This document shows positions 34,029 to 45,015 of a stretch of DNA of 64,000 bases, in pieces. The DNA comes from Phlyctochytrium arcticum (Eukaryota; Chytridiomycota; Chytridiomycetes; Chytridiales; Chytridiaceae). The notes beneath the pieces are model-generated. The model did no database searches, was not told where the DNA came from, and saw nothing but the letters and a program-made list of their open reading frames with translations. Position 1 is the first letter of the stretch. Every line of letters begins with the position of its first letter. A program made the translations under genes and the position numbers. The stretch lies in the NCBI GenBank assembly GCA_025602905.1, contig JAHLKI010000005.1:434001-498000 (forward strand), read 5' to 3'.

Positions 34029-37000
34029 TTAAATGGCAGAAGAGCGTCCGCAAACCAGAGCCAAGAGTGCCATGCGCACAAACAATCCGTACCGCATCTG
34101 GCGGAAGTAAGCAGCGCGCTGGTCGAAATCAACTTCCTCGGCAATCTCGTTGACGCGGGGGAGAGGGTGCATGATAATCATGTTGCGTTTGGCACGTTGG
34201 ATGAGCTTGTTGGTGATGACATAGGAACCGAGGACAGACTCGTACTCGGTTTCGGAGCTGAAGCGTTCCTTTTGGATACGAGTCACGTAGAGGACATCCG
34301 TGGTGGCAATGACAGAGTCAATAGAGGTTGTTTCGGTAATAGGGATGTTTTGGCGTTGAGCTTCCAACTTAATTTCCTCGGGCATGCGGAGGGTAGGGGG
34401 TGAGACAAAGTTGAGCTTGACGTCGTATTGGGACAAGAGACGGACAAGGGAGTGGACAGTGCGGCCGTTCTTCAAGTCGCCGACCATGGTAATAGTAAGA
34501 CCATTAACGGTACCAAGTTCTTCACGGATGGTAAACGCGTCCAGGAAAGCTTGGGTCGGGTGCTCTCCTACACCATCGCCAGCGTTGATGACAGGGACAG
34601 TTGCGTAGCTGGCTCCTTGCTGGGCACTACCGGGGGCAGGGTGGCGCATGACAATCACGTCGCCGTAGCAGCTCAGAGTTCGGACCGTATCACCAAGAGA
34701 TTCGCCCTTTTTGACCGAGCTGGACTGTTCGTTAATGCTGACAACATCACCACCCAGACGACGCATGGCAGTTTCGAACGAGGCAGAGGTGCGGGTACTG
34801 GGTTCCCAGAATGCTGAGCACATGACTTTGCCGGCTAAAAGGTTGACTGAGCCGTACTTTTCCACAAGCGTGCGCATCTCTTGGGCCAGGCCAAACAGAG
34901 TGTGCAGGTCGTTACGGTTGAACTGTTTGACGGAAAGAATATGTTTGCGGTAGAAGGGCGACTTGGCAACGGCGGCAGATCCGGAGGCAGAAAGGTAATC
35001 GGCAATGTACTGACTGCTGGGGGCTCGAACCAAGTCTCGAACGGGGGCAGTGGCCGCTTCCTTACCAGAAGCAGGTTTCGTGGGAGGTGCCAATGCCAAG
35101 TCCTTGGCCAATTCATGGGCAGAAACAGCAGAATCAGCAAGAGCACTTTTCGAAGCGTCCTTGGCTCCACCACTGACTAGATTGCCGTCCAAAGTCAACA
35201 TAGACGCGCGGCGGCCAGTAGGGGTGAGATGTGCTGAAACGCGTACAGAAGCCGTTACATCCTTTCCGCGAGGGCCATCGAAAAAGTTTCCGTCCAAGTA
35301 GATAGTCTCTCCACGCAAGACAACACGGTGCACCAAAGCTGCCGACTTGCGTAATTTCTTGCTGCTGGTTTGGTCAACTTCAATCTCCAGATGCGTGTCC
35401 AATTGTTCCGCAAGGTCAAAGATCCGGCAAGGGTTGTCGTACATGCGGGTGGTAATGTCATCAATTGTCAGCTTTCCGTCGGCAACGGCACCCAACAAGG
35501 TAGGCAATGCACTGGGCAAGGAAATTCCGGCAGTACCCGTGCTGTGCTCACACACAGAGAAGCAGTCAATCACGCTCAAGTTGGTCCACAACCCAGCAAT
35601 ATCTTCAGCAGAAGAGGCTTCCTTGCATCCTTCAATCGCCTCAGTGGAGAACAAAGAATGAACACAGACGTCGCAGGTTACTTGCACACCCTTTTCCTTG
35701 GACAAGGCGATGAGCTCAATATCTGCCAGAGTGCGCACATTGGCAATGTGGACGGAACGGTTGTGCAGGTTGGACAAAAACAGAACCGAAGTAAGATTTG
35801 ATTCCTTGGCGCAAGCGACAACGGGGCGTTCCTTTGGCCATGATCGGAGGTGAGCAGTCAAGTCCGCCAATTGTCCAAGCTGACCTTCTCCGAATCCAAC
35901 AAACAAGCTGCTAGACGGTCGCTCAATGTCGACGGCGGCGGATTGAGGGGTAGCCACGGTAGCCAAGGCGTAGTCGCAGAATGCTTTGGGTAGAGTCTTG
36001 GTGCCAACTGGAACAGTCATGTTACAAGCGAGTGTAAATCCACCAGCGACAGATTCCTTGGAAATCTTCTTGAAGTACTCGGCTTGAGCCTCGGGATCCT
36101 TGGGAATTGGTGTAGTCGCTGAACGGACGTTGACCAGACCAGGTAGGGTGAGGGTGCTGTGCGAAGTTTGGTAGTCGTTGGCGGTAATCTCAAATTCCTT
36201 CCATCGGCTAGTAGCTTCCACAAACAGCTTGGCGCACTTGACATTGGTAATAAGCGGAACCGCAAAGTCGACAGCCATTCGCCGCGAGCGGTATCCACGC
36301 GACATGTAACTAGCGGGACGACGGAATCTGTTCTTGGATGGCAAGTTAATGTACAAATCAATCAAGTTATTGGCCAAGTGCTGAGTAAGACTGTACTCGA
36401 GCTTTTGCTGGGGCAACTTGCTGTTGTCATCGTCCAGGGCTTCTAAGTATTTGACGGGAATGCCATGCTCCTGAATGAAATCAGCCGTACCAGTTGTTGC
36501 AAACAAGCTGTAGCCCATGTCGTGTAGACGCTGAACTGATGGTAAGAATTCGAGCTTCTCCTTGAAGGAACCAATGGACAAAAGAATGTTCTTCTTGGGA
36601 ATAGTGAAACCAGTAGCAATCAGGGCCTTCATGTACGCTTCATACTTGTCCCGACCGAAGCAAGCAACTTCACCGGTGGATGCCATCTCAACACCCAAAA
36701 TGGGATCCGCACCAGCCAACCGACTGAAACTGAATTGAGGTACTTTAACTGCAACGTAATCTTTCTTCAGATCAATAGGTGGGTACGCTTGATAGGGCTG
36801 TCCAGTCATGGCATTGGTCGCCATTTCAATCAGATCAACTCCCAAGACTTTGGAGCAGAAGGGGAACGATCGGGAAGCTCGCACATTGCACTCAATGACC
36901 TTGATCTCATTGTTCTTGGCGATAAATTGAATGTTGAAGGGCCCAGTGACATTGAGGGCGGAACCAATCTTTGCCGTAGCGTCTACAATCTTGCGTACGG

Positions 37001-40000
37001 TCTCAGGGTCCAAATCCTGCGGTGGGAGTACCAGTGTAGCGTCTCCAGAGTGCACACCGGCATTCTCAATGTGCTCAGAGACAACGTGCATGATCAACTT
37101 TCCGTTGTGAGCAACAGCATCCATTTCGATTTCCTTTGCCTCCTCAATGAACTTGGAAATGACAACCGGGTAGTCGCGAGAAACTTGCACAGCTAGGTTG
37201 AGATAGTTTTCCAGATCATTCTGCGAGTATACCACGTTCATGGCAGCACCAGAGAGAACGTACGAGGGACGCACAAGCACGGGATATCCGACCTCGGTAC
37301 AGAACGAAGTGGCTTCCTCAATTGAAGTCAACTCCTTCCAGCGGGGCTGATCAACACCAATTTTGTCACACATACGCGAGAACTTGTATCGGTTCTCAGC
37401 ATTGTCAATCATTTCGGGTGAAGTACCAAAAATCTTGACATTTTGACGATGTAAAGGAAGAGCAATGTTGTTGGGGGTTTGACCGCCCATGGAGACAACG
37501 ACACCATTGGCATTTTCCATGTCGTAGATATCCAAAATACGTTCCAGTGTCAAGTTTTCAAAGTACAATCGATCAGCTTCATCGTAATCGGTGGACACTG
37601 TCTCCGGGTTGTAGTTGACCATGATGGTTTTGAGACCGCGCTCACGCAAAGTACGAATGCAACGCACAGCGCACCAATCGAATTCGACACTGCTACCAAT
37701 ACGGTAGACTCCACTACCCAAGACCATCACACCCTTGTCCTCGAAAGTAACATCATGCTCAACGGCATTATAGGTCATGTACAGATAATTGGTGTAGGCA
37801 GGGAATTCAGCGGCAACAGTATCGATTTGCTTGACAAAGGGGCGAATGTTGTGTTCAAGACGGAGCTTACGAGCTCCCAATTCAGTGGTACCCAAAGCCG
37901 TGGCAATTTGTCGATCCGAAAATCCAATTTGCTTGGCCCCGCGAAGAAGAGAGCCTGGTACTGTGCTGGGGGTCATGGTGGCCAACTTCTTGTCGAGATC
38001 CACAATATTCTTCAACTTGTTGAGGAACCATTTGTCAATACGGGTCAGTTCCCAGATCTTGTCGACAGTGTAACCCTTGTGCATAGCATTGGCAATGGCA
38101 AAGAGACGTTGGTCGGAAGGATTCTGCAGCTCCTCATCAATCTTGTCTTGGTCAATAAGGTCGTTATCAGCGAAACCCGAGAAGCTATACTCGACGGCGC
38201 GAATCGCTTTTTGAATCGTCTCCTCGAAGTTGCGACCAATTGCCATGACTTCACCAACACTCTTCATAGCAGAACCGACTTTGGTGCTGACACGGTTGAA
38301 CTTCTTCAAATCCCACTTGGGCACTTTGACAACGCAGTAATCCAAAGACGGCTCAAAGCAGGCAATCGTTTTGCGAGTAACGCTGTTCTTCACTTCAGTC
38401 AATGGAATACCAAGACCCAGCTTGGCGGCCACGAAAGCGAGGGGATAACCAGTAGCCTTGGATGCTAAAGCGGAGGATCGGGACAATCGTGCGTTCACTT
38501 CAATAATGCAGTACTCGTTTGAGTTTGGGTTCAAAGCATATTGAATGTTACATTCTCCGATAACACCCAAGTGACGAATGACATTAACAGCGGTGCGACG
38601 CAGCATCATGTAATCCTCGTCAGAAAGAGTTTGAGAGGGAGCGACAACAATACTGTCACCAGTGTGGATACCGAGGGGATCAAAGTTCTCCATGTTGCAG
38701 ACTGTAATGCAGTTGTCATTCACATCACGAACGACCTCGTACTCAATCTCCTTCCAACCCTTCATACTACGCTCAACCAGTACCTGGGGCGAAGTAGCGA
38801 AAGCCTTTTGGCACAGAGCAATCAGCTCCTCCTCGTTGTCAGCAAAACCGGATCCAAGACCTCCCAAGGCGTAGGCAGCACGTACAATCAATGGGTAACC
38901 GATGCGACTACCAGCGGCAACTGCTTCCTCAGTAGTGTTAGCAGACTCGCTCTGGGCGCACTTTTCGCCAATTTCAGCCATGGTCTGCGCAAATATGTCA
39001 CGATCCTCGGTAACTTCGATCGTTGAAATAGGTGTTCCCAAAACGGTAACTCCCAACCCCTCAAACTCGTCCTTCAACTTGACTCCGACATTGAGGGCGG
39101 TTTGTCCACCAAAAGTACAGTAAATGCCGTCGGGCTTTTCGTGCTTGATGACCTTGCGAACAAAATCGGGGGTGACTGGAAGGAAGTAAACCTTATCGGC
39201 CAAACCTTGCGAGGTTTGGATGGTGGCAATGTTGGGGTTGATCAAAATCGTGTAGATGCCCTCTTCTTTCAAGGCCTTGATGGCCTGCGATCCCGAATAA
39301 TCGAATTCTCCAGCCTGTCCAATGGACAAACCACCGGATCCCAGAACCAGAACCTTACGGGGGCGGTGACGGAATGGAGTAGGAACATGGGGTTCGACCG
39401 GCAAAGATACCAGCTTTCCGGCCTTGTTGCAATCAATCACAGTCGCAATAAAGCGGTCAAACAAGTTCTCAGTGTCCCATGGGCCGGGTGCAGACTCTGG
39501 GTGAAATTGTACACTGAAGTAAGGAAGCGTATCGTGAATGATACCCTCGTTGGATCCGTCATTGGCATTGACAAAGTATTCGCGCCAGCCCGGTTGCAAG
39601 GTCTCCACATCAACACAGTAGCCGTGATTCTGCGAGGTGATGTAGCAGCGACCAGTCTGAATATTGGTACAGGGGATGTTGTGTCCACGGTTTCCGTACT
39701 TCATCTTCTTGGTGCCGGCACCAGAGGCAAGAGCAATCAGCTGGTGTCCCAAGCAGATACCAAAGACAGGCTTGTCTGCGCGTTTCAACTGTTGAGCCAG
39801 GTTCTTAATGGTCTCACCGAGCGTAGATGGGTCACCAGGACCGTTGCTGATAAACAAACCGTCAAAGTCCTTCTCGCCCAAAAAGTCGTAGTTCCAAGGT
39901 ACAACCTTGACCTCGAGACCACGCTTAACAAAACAACGAATCTGATTGTTCTTCAATCCTACGTCAATCGCCAAAACCCGCAAAAGTTTGCCGTTGACGC

Positions 40001-40776
40001 CAAGGACGCGTGTTTTGTTCTCCTCCGGAGTATAAATAATGGGTTGCTTTACGGAAACTTCCGCGACGAGGTTGCGTGTGTTGGGGTCGTGCCATTCCAC
40101 GTCCGAGTACTCGTTAATCCAAGAAGGTGCGTTCGAGTCTGTAAATTTGCTGGGACCAACAACAGCAGTGGGGAAGAGAACCTTTCCAAGGGTGACACCA
40201 TTGGTTCGCAGCTTTTTGGTCAGCGCTCGCGTGTCGACTCCGTACAGACCAGGAACGTTGTTCTCCTTCAACCAAGCGCCAAGAGAGGAGTCGGCCAAGT
40301 AGTGCGAAAAGTCGTGGGAGTAATGACCAACAATCAGAGCAACGATATGGATTTCCTCAGATTCAAAGTAACGCTGCAATTTGTTGAGATGCTCGTCAAC
40401 AGCCTTGCGGGAGGGTACACCATAGTTGCCGACCAAAGGAAAGGTGAGCACGAGGATCTGCCCTCGGTAGGAAGGATCCGTGAGGGATTCGGGATAGCCA
40501 ACCATACCTAATCTCAACTTTAGTACACTGTCATGAAATGTGCCAGCCCGTGACATACTACTAACCAGTTTGAAAGACACATTCTCCGGCAATCGATTGG
40601 GTCTCTGCTCCAAAGGAGTAACCTTGGTACGCTGTCCCATCTTTAAGGTAGAGCGTGGCAATGGTAGGCTGTTCAGTAGCGCTCACAGGTGGTGAGGTGA
40701 TGGGCGCCGCGGGTCCATCTGCCGTTATGACCGCTACAGCTGCCGCAGCGCTATCCGACTTTGGAACCTCTGACAT
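34029..40776 (-). CDS. URA2: URA2: glutamine amidotransferase - carbamoyl phosphate synthetase - inactive DHOase - aspartate carbamoyltransferase
   Basis: Two exons (minus 40776-40566 and 40507-34029), 2,229 aa, about the size of yeast Ura2. Domain order: CPSase small subunit and class I glutaminase with nucleophile in GICLGHQL (about residue 320) and QFHPE; CPSase large subunit in two halves (from [17 protein letters not shown] near 455 and [15 protein letters not shown] near 980); a dihydroorotase-like domain from about 1520; ATCase with [10 protein letters not shown] from about 1900. In the DHOase domain the zinc-binding His-x-His after LPGL is replaced ([13 protein letters not shown]), so it should be inactive, as in other fungal Ura2 proteins; a separate URA4 would be needed. 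It makes carbamoyl aspartate, the first steps of pyrimidine synthesis, and is normally feedback-inhibited by UTP. Removing the small intron rebuilds [20 protein letters not shown]. Confidence 0.97.
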
Positions 40777-41265
40777 TCTGTTGACGACTCTTTGCGACAA
40801 AACCCAACACCGAGTTTATAGCTCTTTAAAACGCTATCCGGCACTTGAACTTCACCCTACTGTGAGTTTGTGGCCTAAATGGATGATTTTCTTTATTCAT
40901 ACAGCCTGCTAGGACCCTTGGAAGTTCACAACCAGCACTTACAGAGAGCAGTTTTCTATGCGTCGTCGACGGCGAGGCGAGCAGAAAAGAGCCGGTGGAG
41001 AGGGATGGAAGTGAAAGGGTGCTAGCAGGAGTTTTGCTGCCAGGTGGCAGAGAGAAACAGAGCAAACTCTAGCGCTGCCGTGGCCTTATTACTTTTTTGC
41101 ATTTTTTTTTGGATTTCCATCTCACACGCCCTCGAACCGGCCGAATCCGAGATGGTTCCGGCTAATCATGTGATCTCACTCTTTGGATGACATAATCGTC
41201 GATTAACCGGAGCATCCCGGAGCTCTTGCAGAGGACAATCAGGAGGACAATCAACGACAACAACG
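40777..41265. promoter_or_regulatory. Bidirectional promoter region, URA2 / SDHAF4
   Basis: A 489-bp divergent interval between the ATG of URA2 (minus) and that of SDHAF4 (plus). It has a T-rich run at 41095-41110. No gene inside. Shared regulation of a pyrimidine gene and a mitochondrial assembly gene is possible but not shown. Confidence 0.55.
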
Positions 41266-41631
41266 ATGATCGGAAAGCAACTCATCTGTAGGGCCCCGCA
41301 AACACTCCTCGCTCAGAGATCCGCAAGCTGGCTAGGATCTGTTCGTTTCAAGAGCGGCTCTGATCAGGTCCCACCACCATTTTCGGCTCCGGCACCCCAA
41401 CCCTTGGGAGACAAGGCTGCTCAAAAGGAAATGGAAGACATGATTCGGCAGGCTGCCAAAAAGGCCGCTCAAGAGTCTCACTTGCAACATCCGGATGCTC
41501 TCCAGAAAACTGGCCAAGACGACTGGCAAGGTGACAAAAATCCGGTGACGGGCGAAATTGGTGGGCCAAAGGGCAAAGAACCAACGCGATACGGAGATTG
41601 GGAGAGGAAAGGCCGAGTGTATGATTTTTAA
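41266..41631 (+). CDS. SDHAF4: Succinate dehydrogenase assembly factor 4 (SDHAF4/Sdh8, DUF1674)
   Basis: Single exon, 121 aa. The C-terminal signature NPVTGEIGGPKGKEPTRYGDW followed by ERKGRVYDF is diagnostic of this family. The first 30 residues are basic, hydroxylated and lack acidic residues (MIGKQLICRAPQTLLAQRSA), a typical mitochondrial presequence. The factor binds flavinated SdhA in the matrix and helps its assembly with SdhB while limiting oxidant release. Length and layout are normal. Ends 70 bp before the stop of NDC80 on the other strand, so the two genes converge. Confidence 0.95.
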   Translation: MIGKQLICRAPQTLLAQRSASWLGSVRFKSGSDQVPPPFSAPAPQPLGDKAAQKEMEDMIRQAAKKAAQESHLQHPDALQKTGQDDWQGDKNPVTGEIGGPKGKEPTRYGDWERKGRVYDF

Positions 41632-41700
41632 GTAGTGCTAAATAGATTAAAGTATGTACAGCTGGGAAGGGAGCAGTATAGAGAGGAAAATTATGAGAAA

Positions 41701-44204
41701 TCAGCCTTCGAAACTGACTTGATCCGTTTCGGATGGCGCTTTTGATGATGACCCACTTTCTTCAATGTCACCGTCCGATCCCTGCTTCTGGATAACGCCT
41801 CCGGCTTCCACGTAAACCACCTTGGCCTCCCGCTCCAACTCGTCCAATTGCCCTTGCACATGCTGGTGGAAGTTGAATACATCGACAATAACGCGAGATA
41901 TTTGCTCCGTTGCGTGCTCCATAGTGTCTTTACACGTCTTTTTTATCTGATCGAGTTCTATTGCCGCTTTTTGTGCTGCTTGTTGTGATTGAATCAACAT
42001 TCCGTTTGCTTCAATCTTGAGCCGCTGGATATTTCTTTCGATTTGTTGAATTTCCTCGTGACTCGCATTATTGGCGAAACCGATTTGCTAAGAATGGCGT
42101 ACGCAAGATTACATCCTACATTCATCCTGTAAAATATAAATAATGGCATACCTCTTGTTCTTGTCGATATCGCTCAGTCAAGGTTTGAACTTGAGCTTCC
42201 AGTTCATTGAGTTCTTCCTGCTTTTGCGTGCATGACCAAGTCAAATTATCCATTGTGTCTTGCAGAGCAATAGATTCATCTTGTGTCTGGTGTACCCGGG
42301 TCTTGAAAATCTCTTCCGCTTTCGCCAGCCGAGGCTATTGAACCAATTAATCACATAGCAGATCAGTGCAGTTGCGAGTACAACATACCTTGACGAAGTT
42401 ACGGAGATCTAACGACACGATGTCCTCCGGTCGTGTTGCGTGTACTCTTGGCTCTAATTCTTGGGCCAGCTCCGGTACTGGAGAATCCGCTGCCAAGAGG
42501 CCAACTTTGTACGCAAAGGAATTGTACTCCTGCACCAAGCGTTCCAGCTAGATATCATGTACGAACAAAGTCAGAACTGGCACGGAAGAGCCATCAATCA
42601 TCAACGACGTCTTACGTGGTCCATCTTTTTCTGCATCTCAATTTCCTTCTCCCACAGCCCTTTGTTGGCATCCTCCATCTTGATTGCGACAGCTTTCAAG
42701 TTTGTGTGCAACTGATCCCGCTCAGCAGTCATACGATCCACATCAGCAGCTGATATCTCTTGGCTATCCACAGTATGTTGCAGTTGCGCCTTTTGGGATG
42801 CCAGAGTGTCAGCTTCTTTGTCTGCAAAAACAACTTATGCGTGAGATATATGTGGCAGGCGCGAAATGACTTGCTTCGTACTTCTGGATTCAAGGTCTTC
42901 CTTCAGACTTAAAATTGCATCCTGGAATTTCTGAATCTTTCCTTCAACGTGTTGAATGTACTGTCGGAACTTTTGCTTGTCAACTTCCAAGATTTGACTC
43001 TCTCTTTCCAGAATGACAACTGGAAACTGTGCACATTTGCTCATCAGACCAGAGAAGTCAACAAAAATGAAATCTTCCTGCAGCTCACCTCGCTCTCTGT
43101 CAAAAGCTTCCATTCGTTTTGCAATGTGTCACTTTCATTCTGAAGCCGCTCAATGTCCTTTTTGACCTTGTCATTTTTGCGATCTGTGCGTTGTTCAGAA
43201 GAATGGTTATGCTGCAACATTGAGATGATGACGAACCCAAATTTTCCATCAACTCATCATCCATGTACTCAAAATTGTCGTCCCCTTGCAGAAAAATGGC
43301 ATACGCTTCGATGACATATTTGAAAAACATCTTTTCAGGCTGCACTTCTACGCCAATGTCGAGATCCAAGTAATTCTCATTGTCCATGGTATCACCGCAC
43401 TATAAAACATCATTCAGGGCCTTGCTTGGTATCACGACCAAAACACTAAACTTACGCAAATAAGTTCGACCATCCAGGTCAGCATAGCAAGCATGTTGGG
43501 CCAAGCGTGGATGGTGGCGGGTTGTATAAGGTGAGATTTGCTGAGCTGCTCTGCGAATGGATATCTGAAAAACGTTTGAGTATAGGGCTTCAACTACTTT
43601 GCAACGCGAATACTGACCTCAACCCCCTCATCAGTTGCGGCACTTCCTCCTCAAACTTTTTCTGAAATACATAAGTCGGGTCCAACTGAGCATAGAGAAA
43701 TCTAAATATGCTCTGAAAGTCCTTTGTCGTAGGGCTGGCCAAGCTCTTTGGTGAAATAGCTGATTCGGCGTATCCAGCATTCGTGAGGAAATTTATAATG
43801 TTGCGAATAGCACTCTGCTGCCACTGTTTGTCGCTTTTTGCGCGAGGGTCTTTAGCTCCAAAGGTTGATCCAGCTCCTGCTGTCGATGGACGGCCAACAT
43901 GTTGACTAGATCGCCTGGACAAAGTTTGTCAATGGGTTTTCAGACATTTCTACCTTGTGGAAATCACAGAATACCTTGAGACGTTCCCCATTGTCCGCCC
44001 AATTCCCGACATTCGCGCATCTGACATTCGGCCGGTCCCGATACCCTCCCCTCCCGCCATACCTCCCGCACCTCCCCGCGCCAGGGACATCCGAGGAGGT
44101 CCCAGTGACAACCGTGAAGACCCGAGGCCCACCGTTGAAAGTCGAGACATGTAGGGCGCACCTCCAGCCCCACCTGCTAACGATTGTCGTGGATTGCCGT
44201 TCAT
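41701..44204 (-). CDS. NDC80: Kinetochore protein NDC80 (HEC1)
   Basis: Ten exons (minus 44204-43975, 43914-43618, 43564-43456, 43399-43237, 43183-43089, 43026-42882, 42821-42616, 42547-42389, 42334-42152, 42087-41701) give 657 aa, the usual length. A basic, Arg/Ser/Gly-rich disordered tail (1-75) is followed by a calponin-homology domain (about 85-215) with the family pattern FLTNAGYAESAISPKSLASP, FRFLYAQLDP and RYPFAEQLSKSHLIQPATIH. The rest is coiled coil, with the NDC80 YNSFAYKVGLL segment. Ndc80 binds microtubule plus ends in the Ndc80 complex with Nuf2, Spc24 and Spc25. An MluI box 51 bp upstream fits cell-cycle expression. Several exons begin and end in phase 0. Confidence 0.95.
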
Positions 44205-45015
44205 GATTCTCCACTACTAATGCTATGTTGCCGACAATATTCGCTCTATGCACGACGCGTTGCTTGACGTAAATTGCGGAAGAGTATGAAAATCTTGCAC
44301 GTCTATATTGAATTTTCCGTTATCTGGCAAAAGATGCTTTTCTGATGGTCCCTTTGGCAATGTCTGTATTGTGGGTTTGTGTGAATTCTGGAGTGGATCT
44401 TGAAGATTCGGCGGCGCGTCAAAAAGGTGTGCCATCGGACGCTGTCCGAACTCAGAAGGTACCGGTGTGATAATTTTCATGACCCAATTTTTCCACAGGT
44501 AAAACTTGATTTGTGTGGCTGGGACGAATTTGCTTTGAGTACAATAAAGATGCGAAAGACAATCGTATCATTCGTATGCGTGCCATCTGATGGACAACCA
44601 ATCATCCACAAATGTCACTCAGAACGGCAACTATATATGTCAAAAGTTCTCAATTTCATTCTTCCTTAGATCCAACCTTCTAAGCGCAGATATCCAAGTC
44701 AAAAGGTGAATTTGAATGAAAGTCTGAAAAAACAATAAAATTCCAACGTGTCGCAAACTAGCCGACATCCGAATGCCCTCTCCGCAGGTCCATGGGTATC
44801 CCCCGGCCACCATGTCTTACTGATGTAGACAGTGCCAAATGGTATAAAGTGAAGCAAAAATGACGAGGTAATAAGACCTCATGTGGTAAAAGAAAAAAAA
44901 GAAAAAATAATGATAGGTGGGGTATCGAGCGCTCTTCCCGCTTTGCTGTTGTGCAATCAGCACAACAAGTCCTTTGTCATTTGTGACCGTGATGTCCAAT
45001 GATTTTCGTGAAAAT
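44205..45015. other. Intergenic region, 811 bp
   Basis: Promoter side of NDC80 and 3' side of the E2F gene. Contains one MluI box close to NDC80. A poly-A run at 44886-44910 is the only low-complexity feature. Confidence 0.5.
44255..44260. promoter_or_regulatory. MluI cell-cycle box (ACGCGT) before NDC80
   Basis: ACGCGT 51 bp upstream of the NDC80 start codon. In fungi this element drives G1/S expression through MBF-type factors; activity here is inferred. Confidence 0.45.

Noticed and set aside
39102..40511. 469-codon open frame on the plus strand
   Set aside because: Exactly antisense to URA2, whose sequence is recognisable throughout. It contains no domain and arises from the codon bias of the real gene. 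The same holds for the 329-codon frame at 37479-38468.
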